64,000 nt of DNA from CAIXPS01 sp034430115. GTDB lineage: Bacteria > Chloroflexota > Anaerolineae > J036 > Brachytrichaceae. The first letter of the stretch is position 1, and every line of letters starts with the position of its first letter. The stretch spans positions 1 to 64,000 of the forward strand of contig DAOUFG010000175.1 in the NCBI GenBank assembly GCA_034430115.1. Reading direction: 5' to 3'. The notes below the pieces were generated by a model, which was given only the letters and a program-made list of their open reading frames with translations, did no database searches and was not told where the DNA came from. The position numbers and the translations under genes were made by a program. Below, piece by piece: positions 59,697-64,000 of this stretch.

Positions 59697-59971
59697 GACG
59701 AATTGCGCTGGGCCTACAACCCTGGTCCCGGCGACACGAGCAGGGATCCTGATGCAACGGCATCCCTGCTCACAAGGGTCAGACCTTTCTGGTTACACTA
59801 CCGGCCTGCGGTCAAGATCGCTATGTTGATATTCTTCATTTGTAGACTTGGGCATATGAGCGGAATCCTCCACGATGATGACACGGATGACATGGATTCA
59901 TCATCCGTGAAATCCGTGTCATCCGTGGTTAACCTCCGATCTCAAATCCCCAATCTCTCTTCTCTCAACAC
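59697..59971. other. Spacer with a hairpin and a CACGGATTTCACGGAT-type repeat
   Basis: GAGCAGGGAT (59738-59747) pairs with ATCCCTGCTC (59762-59771). From 59871 to 59962 there is a dispersed repeat: CACGGATGA (59883-59891) faces TCATCCGTG (59902-59910), then GAAATCCGTGTCATCCGTGG and CTCAAATCCCCAATCTC. No gene is seen. Confidence 0.65.
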
Positions 59972-60910
59972 CTATTCTTTTGCAACATCAAGCGTGCCCT
60001 CGCACATCATCACCGACGCGCCCCCGACCCGGATAGCGGTGATCTGCCCGCCGGCCTTATCCGCTTCTACTTCCAGGATGCTGTGACGATTGATCTCGAA
60101 GCCCTGTTCCACGCGCCAATGCAGTGTGCCCTCGCGGGTGGCGTTGCGCACGCCCAGGTAGCCGGCCAGGGCCGTGCAGGCGGAGCCGGTGGCAGGGTCC
60201 TCACCGATGCCCAGTGCCGGGGCAAACATACGCGCATGCAAGTCGGAGCCTGCGCGCTCCACCTCATAGCTAAAGAGGAATATCTCATGCGCCCATAACG
60301 GCATGATGTCCTTATCCCAGGCATCCCGGTTCGGGCGTGCGCGCCGCACCGCGTCACGATCACGCAACGGCACGAACCAGAACGGCACGCCGCACGAAAT
60401 CGCCTGTGGAAATTCCGTTTCAGTGCATAGCAGGTCATCCACACTGAGCGAAAGCGCGCGTGCGAACACCTCAGGCGCAGGCATAGCGGAATCAAATTCG
60501 GGCAACCTGGCCGCGGTCAACTGCGCAAAGGCGGGCTTGCCCTCGCGCACACGAATGCTCACCGGCACCGGCCCAACACCTTCTTCAAACACGATGTGCG
60601 TCGTCTCGCCGGTGAGCACAATCTCGCCGATGGAGGCCAGCACATGCGCCGTGCCGACGGTCGGGTGCCCGGCGAATGGCATCTCGGCACCCGGCGTAAA
60701 GATGCGCACTTGCCGGGTATGCTGCGCCTGTTGAGGCGGAAACACAAAGGTCGATTCAGAATAATTGAACTCGGCCGCAATGCGTTGCATCTGTCGCGTG
60801 CTCAACCCGCGCGCATCTGGAAAAACGGCCAGTTGATTGCCGCCGAAAGGCTGGTCGGTGAATACGTCAGCAGTGAAATAACGATAGCGCAATGGAAAGT
60901 CCTCCTTCAT
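59972..60910 (-). CDS. PhzF-family isomerase/epimerase
   Basis: A 312-aa protein with two similar alpha/beta halves of the diaminopimelate-epimerase fold. Typical pieces are YFTADVFTDQPFGGNQLAVFPDA, FNYSESTFVFPP (catalytic Glu in NYSES), FTPGAEMPFAGHPTVGTA and EDPATGSACTALAGYLG. Family members act in phenazine synthesis or unknown isomerisations. No phenazine genes are nearby, so the substrate is unknown. It has a separate promoter region with the inverted repeat AAATGGT-AA-ACCATTT (60921-60936) just upstream. Confidence 0.9.
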   Translation of the reverse strand: MKEDFPLRYRYFTADVFTDQPFGGNQLAVFPDARGLSTRQMQRIAAEFNYSESTFVFPPQQAQHTRQVRIFTPGAEMPFAGHPTVGTAHVLASIGEIVLTGETTHIVFEEGVGPVPVSIRVREGKPAFAQLTAARLPEFDSAMPAPEVFARALSLSVDDLLCTETEFPQAISCGVPFWFVPLRDRDAVRRARPNRDAWDKDIMPLWAHEIFLFSYEVERAGSDLHARMFAPALGIGEDPATGSACTALAGYLGVRNATREGTLHWRVEQGFEINRHSILEVEADKAGGQITAIRVGGASVMMCEGTLDVAKE

Positions 60911-61298
60911 TTTTACATGAAATGGTAAACCATTTTGGGCTCGCCAAAGAATGTTTGGGATTTCTCATATAAATGCAAGGCGAACTGGCACTTAATGCTA
61001 TGGTTTAGTGCATATTCCATTCACTCCCCACACAAATAATAGCCGTTTCGCTACACAATCAAGCTATTGATTCACTCTTCAAAAGCCATTAATAACCACA
61101 ATCATTCATTTGGTGGTAATATAGCGGCATAGTTAAATAACGCCGTACCCTTATAGCTATTTCGTTGTTTCGCAACGTATCGCCGCTTCGTCACATCTTT
61201 GTTGCCTGCTTAGCCAGTAAGGGATGGTATGTGTGATGGGTCTAAAGGTACACGGTTCGCTGTTTGTAATTTCAATCGTTGATTCTGGAGGAGAGTAC
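60911..61298. other. AT-rich divergent intergenic region
   Basis: No gene is seen. It is clearly more AT-rich than the rest of the window. It holds the inverted repeat AAATGGT-AA-ACCATTT (60921-60936) near the phzF start and GGAGGAGAG before the gene at 61299. Several A/T-rich hexamers could serve as promoters, but none is clear. It has none of the dispersed repeats. Confidence 0.55.
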
Positions 61299-63422
61299 AT
61301 GAAGAAACTTATCCTAATATTCGCAAGTACACTGTTTACCGTGTTCGGAATTGCCAAGGTGGCCTCTGCGGGGCCGGTCGTCATCGATGGCACAGACGCC
61401 AATGAGCATGGCCAACTCTATAATGGGGCGAACGAGTTGGGGTGGGAATATATGCAGTCGGTGCTGGAAGTGCTGAGCCAGGATGTCTATACTGGCACTG
61501 CACGCACCGTGGTGGACCTGGGCACCACACCTGCGTCGTGCCCAACCATTGGGCATGATGCTCGCGACGCGATCGACTCGGCGTTCAACCTTTCCGCACT
61601 GCCAGGCAACGGTTGGAACCTGATACACGTGGACACGGCGGTATCCATCACAGAATGGTTGCAGAATTTGTCGCCGGATAACACTGGGATTCTCTACATC
61701 CCCACCTATAACAGCCTGTGCGGCGACTTGCAGCAAGACGAGATGGACGCCATCAACGCCAACGCGCAAGCGATTGTGGCCTACGTCAACGGCCCCGGCG
61801 ACCCCACCAAAGGCGGCGCGTTATTCGCCATGGGCGAGCGCAATGCCGAGATCTGCCCGTCACCCAAGGTGGATTCGGCCCCCGCATCAATCTCGACGAT
61901 CCCTCCACCCGATTACAACGTGTGTCTCTCGTCCGGCCCTGCAACCACGAACGCATTCGTTTGGCTTCAAAGCCTTATTCCAGGCTTCAGCGCGGCAGGG
62001 TTTAGCACGGGCTACACCACCACGCTATCTCTGACCGTCGTGGGGAACTCCGTCTTCCCCGGCCTGATGAACACCGATATTTCCGCCGGCCCGTGGCACA
62101 ACTGGTTCGAGGGCAACTTTGGCAGCTTGAGCGTCATCGCAACCGGCACAGAAGTGTACGGTTGCAGCGACGATACATCATGCCCTCAACGCGCCGTCAT
62201 CCTGGGCGGTGATACGGGCACCGAGTTTGGCTCAGGCTCCGGGCAAGTCAGCGCGATCAAGACCGGCTCACTCCTAACGGATACCGATAAAAGCGGCACA
62301 ATCTCTCCGGGTGACGCGCTACAGTACCAGGTGCACATCCACAACGCCACTGGGTACAACGTCGGCGATGTGGTGTTCAACGATACGCCCGACCCCAACA
62401 CAACATTGATTGCAGGCTCCGTTCAAGCCACCACTGGTGTCATTGCGCTTGGGAATACCCCCGGCGACACCTCGGTGCGCGTGGAGATTGGGACAATGAC
62501 ACCGGGGCAAAGTGTTGACGTTCTGTATGATACGGCGATCGCCGATCCATTCCCTGCCGGCATCGTCACCATCACGAACCAGGGCCTGGTAAGTTCCACC
62601 CACGGCGTCATTTCCACCACCAACCCGATCAACCCCGGGCCGACCGTCATCACCGTCACGCAAACGACGGAGGGGGAACCCGCCCTGGACCTGACCGCCG
62701 CCACTGACGTTGGGCAATGCGTCCTGCCGGGAAGCTCCTACCTGGTCACCTGGACCATGCAAAACGTCGGCGATGTGGCGTTCCCCGGCGGAGAGATCGG
62801 CACCGTCGTGACCGGCTATGCCAGCAGCCCGATGAGCGTGACCATCCCCAGCATTCCCGCTGGCACCTCCGGCACAATCACTCAATCGATCCTGGTTTCG
62901 GAGCCAATTCCCTATGGTGCTGAAACGATCACACTCACCGGCAACGTTCTCACTTCGACGAGCGTGCTCACGACCCAAATCTGCGCACCCGACTTCCGCA
63001 CCAGCGCTTCACACGTCAAGAGCATCCCAATCTTCATTGGCGAGTTATTCACCTACACTTGGCAAATCAGCAACACCGGCAATGCGGCGGCCCCCGGCGT
63101 CACCGGTGTCCTCACGCTACCGGTGCACAATCTCTTCTCATACCAGGATAACCTGACCTCCACCTTCGGTACGACTGCTTATGACCCGATCAGCAGCACC
63201 ATCACCTGGACGGGTGACCTTGGCATCAGCAAAACAGTGACGATCACCTTCAATGCCCGTACCAGCTTTGGCTTCCCACATGGGTTGATCGAAGCACCTT
63301 TTGAAGTGGATCATCCCTATCGGCCACAGTTCGTGGGAATCTCGCAATACACTTATCCCTATAAGCTCTTCTTCATGATCGTCTTGAAGGACTCGTCGCC
63401 CTCTTCATCATCGACCAGGTAA
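61299..63422 (+). CDS. Secreted protein with DUF11-type (CARDB-like) repeat domains
   Basis: A 707-aa exported protein. The signal peptide MKKLILIFASTLFTVFGIAK ends near VASAGP. Residues about 25-290 form an uncharacterised domain that includes PTIGHDARDAIDSAFNLS and ALFAMGERNAEICPSP. Three Ig-like domains follow: KSGTISPGDALQYQVHIHN with VVFNDTPDPNTTL (DUF11), CVLPGSSYLVTWTMQNVGD (CARDB-like), and IGELFTYTWQISNTGN. No LPXTG or membrane anchor; it ends abruptly in SSPSSSSTR. Likely a surface or matrix protein. GGAGGAGAG before ATG 61299 overrides the frame start at 61224. Confidence 0.75.
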   Translation: MKKLILIFASTLFTVFGIAKVASAGPVVIDGTDANEHGQLYNGANELGWEYMQSVLEVLSQDVYTGTARTVVDLGTTPASCPTIGHDARDAIDSAFNLSALPGNGWNLIHVDTAVSITEWLQNLSPDNTGILYIPTYNSLCGDLQQDEMDAINANAQAIVAYVNGPGDPTKGGALFAMGERNAEICPSPKVDSAPASISTIPPPDYNVCLSSGPATTNAFVWLQSLIPGFSAAGFSTGYTTTLSLTVVGNSVFPGLMNTDISAGPWHNWFEGNFGSLSVIATGTEVYGCSDDTSCPQRAVILGGDTGTEFGSGSGQVSAIKTGSLLTDTDKSGTISPGDALQYQVHIHNATGYNVGDVVFNDTPDPNTTLIAGSVQATTGVIALGNTPGDTSVRVEIGTMTPGQSVDVLYDTAIADPFPAGIVTITNQGLVSSTHGVISTTNPINPGPTVITVTQTTEGEPALDLTAATDVGQCVLPGSSYLVTWTMQNVGDVAFPGGEIGTVVTGYASSPMSVTIPSIPAGTSGTITQSILVSEPIPYGAETITLTGNVLTSTSVLTTQICAPDFRTSASHVKSIPIFIGELFTYTWQISNTGNAAAPGVTGVLTLPVHNLFSYQDNLTSTFGTTAYDPISSTITWTGDLGISKTVTITFNARTSFGFPHGLIEAPFEVDHPYRPQFVGISQYTYPYKLFFMIVLKDSSPSSSSTR

Positions 63423-63427
63423 ATCAT

Positions 63428-63464
63428 ATTGGGGCGACGAGCCAACATAGCTCGTCGCCCCAAT
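63428..63464. terminator. Hairpin between convergent genes
   Basis: ATTGGGGCGACGAGC (63428-63442) pairs perfectly with GCTCGTCGCCCCAAT (63450-63464) around a 7-nt loop. There is no U-tract on either strand. It probably ends both converging transcripts. Confidence 0.6.
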
Positions 63465-63485
63465 GAAATCGCCGCTGAATGCCGT

Positions 63486-64000
63486 TTAGAGCCTCGCCAG
63501 GATCGCTGTGCGCGAAAAGGTGCGCACGCCAAACCACAGCAAGACCGCGCTGACGAGCCAGATCGCCAGCCCAACCAGTAACGCCACGCCAGCGCTGAGG
63601 TAAAGCACCCCCGTCACCTGCCCGGCCACGAGCGCCAGCACCAACACCACCAACGAGCCACTGATCTGATAGGCTTCCATAAACGTACTCACCCGCGACG
63701 AAATGAGCACCGTGAACGCCATGCCCAGCGTCGCGACCGCCGGCACCACCCACAACATCAGCGGCCACCATTGCAACGTGGGGAACCAGATGCGCCCCAT
63801 GATGTGCCAGCCGGCTGCGTTCACCACCACGGCATAGACGATGAAGCTGGCCCACGCAATGACCACCGCCGGGACCACCGACGCCGTCAGCTTGCCGAGG
63901 AACAATTCGGTGTCGGTCGCGGGCGTGTAGATCAAGGCCTCCAACGTCTTGCGTTCCTTCTCCCCAGCAAACGATTCTGCCCCAACGATGCTGGCGAAGA
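63486..64000 (-). CDS. ABC-2 type permease, C-terminal part (partial)
   Basis: The gene runs off the right edge; about 171 codons are visible. The translation contains SIVGAESFAGEKERKTLEAL then IYTPATDTELFLGK, the ABC-2/NatB permease signature in which the RE/EKE loop precedes T(L/I)E-L-P. Four helices follow (VVPAVVIAWASFIVYAVVV; MLWVVPAVATLGMAFTVLI; SLVVLVLALVAGQVTGVLYL; GLAIWLVSAVLLWFGV). An ATG at 63944 lies inside the gene and is not the start. The ATPase partner should lie beyond the window. Confidence 0.85.
   Translation of the reverse strand, partial: FASIVGAESFAGEKERKTLEALIYTPATDTELFLGKLTASVVPAVVIAWASFIVYAVVVNAAGWHIMGRIWFPTLQWWPLMLWVVPAVATLGMAFTVLISSRVSTFMEAYQISGSLVVLVLALVAGQVTGVLYLSAGVALLVGLAIWLVSAVLLWFGVRTFSRTAILARL

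Overview
The window is 64 kb of a GC-rich bacterial chromosome with about 53 protein genes (two cut by the window edges). I saw no rRNA, tRNA, CRISPR array, transposase or phage gene. Gene content and style suggest a member of Chloroflexota (Anaerolineae-like): the rpsU-yqeY-pgpH-ybeY block, E1 alpha/beta fused in one chain, many lipoproteins with a short lipobox, and intergenic DNA full of short 'ATTGGAGATT' and 'GATTTTGGATTTTCG' type repeats. This placement is inference. No marker gene in the window settles it.

Layout. 1-1.1 kb: the 5' end of an RluD-type pseudouridine synthase and a HAD phosphatase, with greA divergent from the phosphatase. 1.7-11.6 kb: a DNA-processing block with an AddB-like helicase, a RecQ-phosphoribosyltransferase fusion overlapping a DprA-like protein, a UvrD helicase and a 4Fe-4S PD-(D/E)XK nuclease. 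11.8-19.7 kb: housekeeping genes (lepA, a membrane glycosyltransferase, rpsU, yqeY, pgpH, ybeY). 19.9-24.8 kb: a BNR protein and a four-gene Na+-pumping biotin-dependent decarboxylase operon. 24.9-29.5 kb: carbohydrate-related genes (cyclase-like toroid, beta-galactosidase-like hydrolase, DUF4432 mutarotase-like). 29.7-34.2 kb: a 2-oxoacid dehydrogenase E2 and fused E1, and a DeoR regulator. 34.5-40.3 kb: an ArsB/SLC13-type transporter and two tandem amt-glnK pairs. 40.5-41.5 kb: an Ntn asparaginase-type hydrolase. 41.6-46.8 kb: a TetR-controlled ABC efflux operon. 47.0-49.9 kb: DegV and a TIGR03943/permease pair. 50-54.5 kb: a propeller protein, a zinc ABC importer and a ribbon-helix-helix regulator carrying a CxxC/CxxC metal site. 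54.5-59.6 kb: an M1-type peptidase lipoprotein, two small cytosolic proteins and a ClC channel with four CBS domains. 59.9-64 kb: a PhzF protein, a secreted DUF11-type protein and a partial ABC-2 permease.

Best candidates for something new. (1) The recQ-PRTase/dprA-like pair (ATGA overlap) sits between pieces of an AddAB-like end-processing set. It resembles a helicase-ComF-DprA set and is plausibly a DNA-uptake, repair or defence module. (2) An RHH protein with a zinc-ribbon-like tail lies beside the zinc importer, with perfect palindromes at both promoters. (3) An intrinsic terminator has its U-tract touching the start codon of the ClC gene, which looks like attenuation, and the encoded ClC has Val in place of the gating Glu. 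(4) Dispersed intergenic repeats have entered two genes in frame, both times at a probable linker. (5) Two back-to-back promoters share one -35 box upstream of greA.

Promoters here follow a sigma70 pattern (TTGACA, 16-17 bp, TATAAT). Several lie at a distance that predicts very short or absent leaders.
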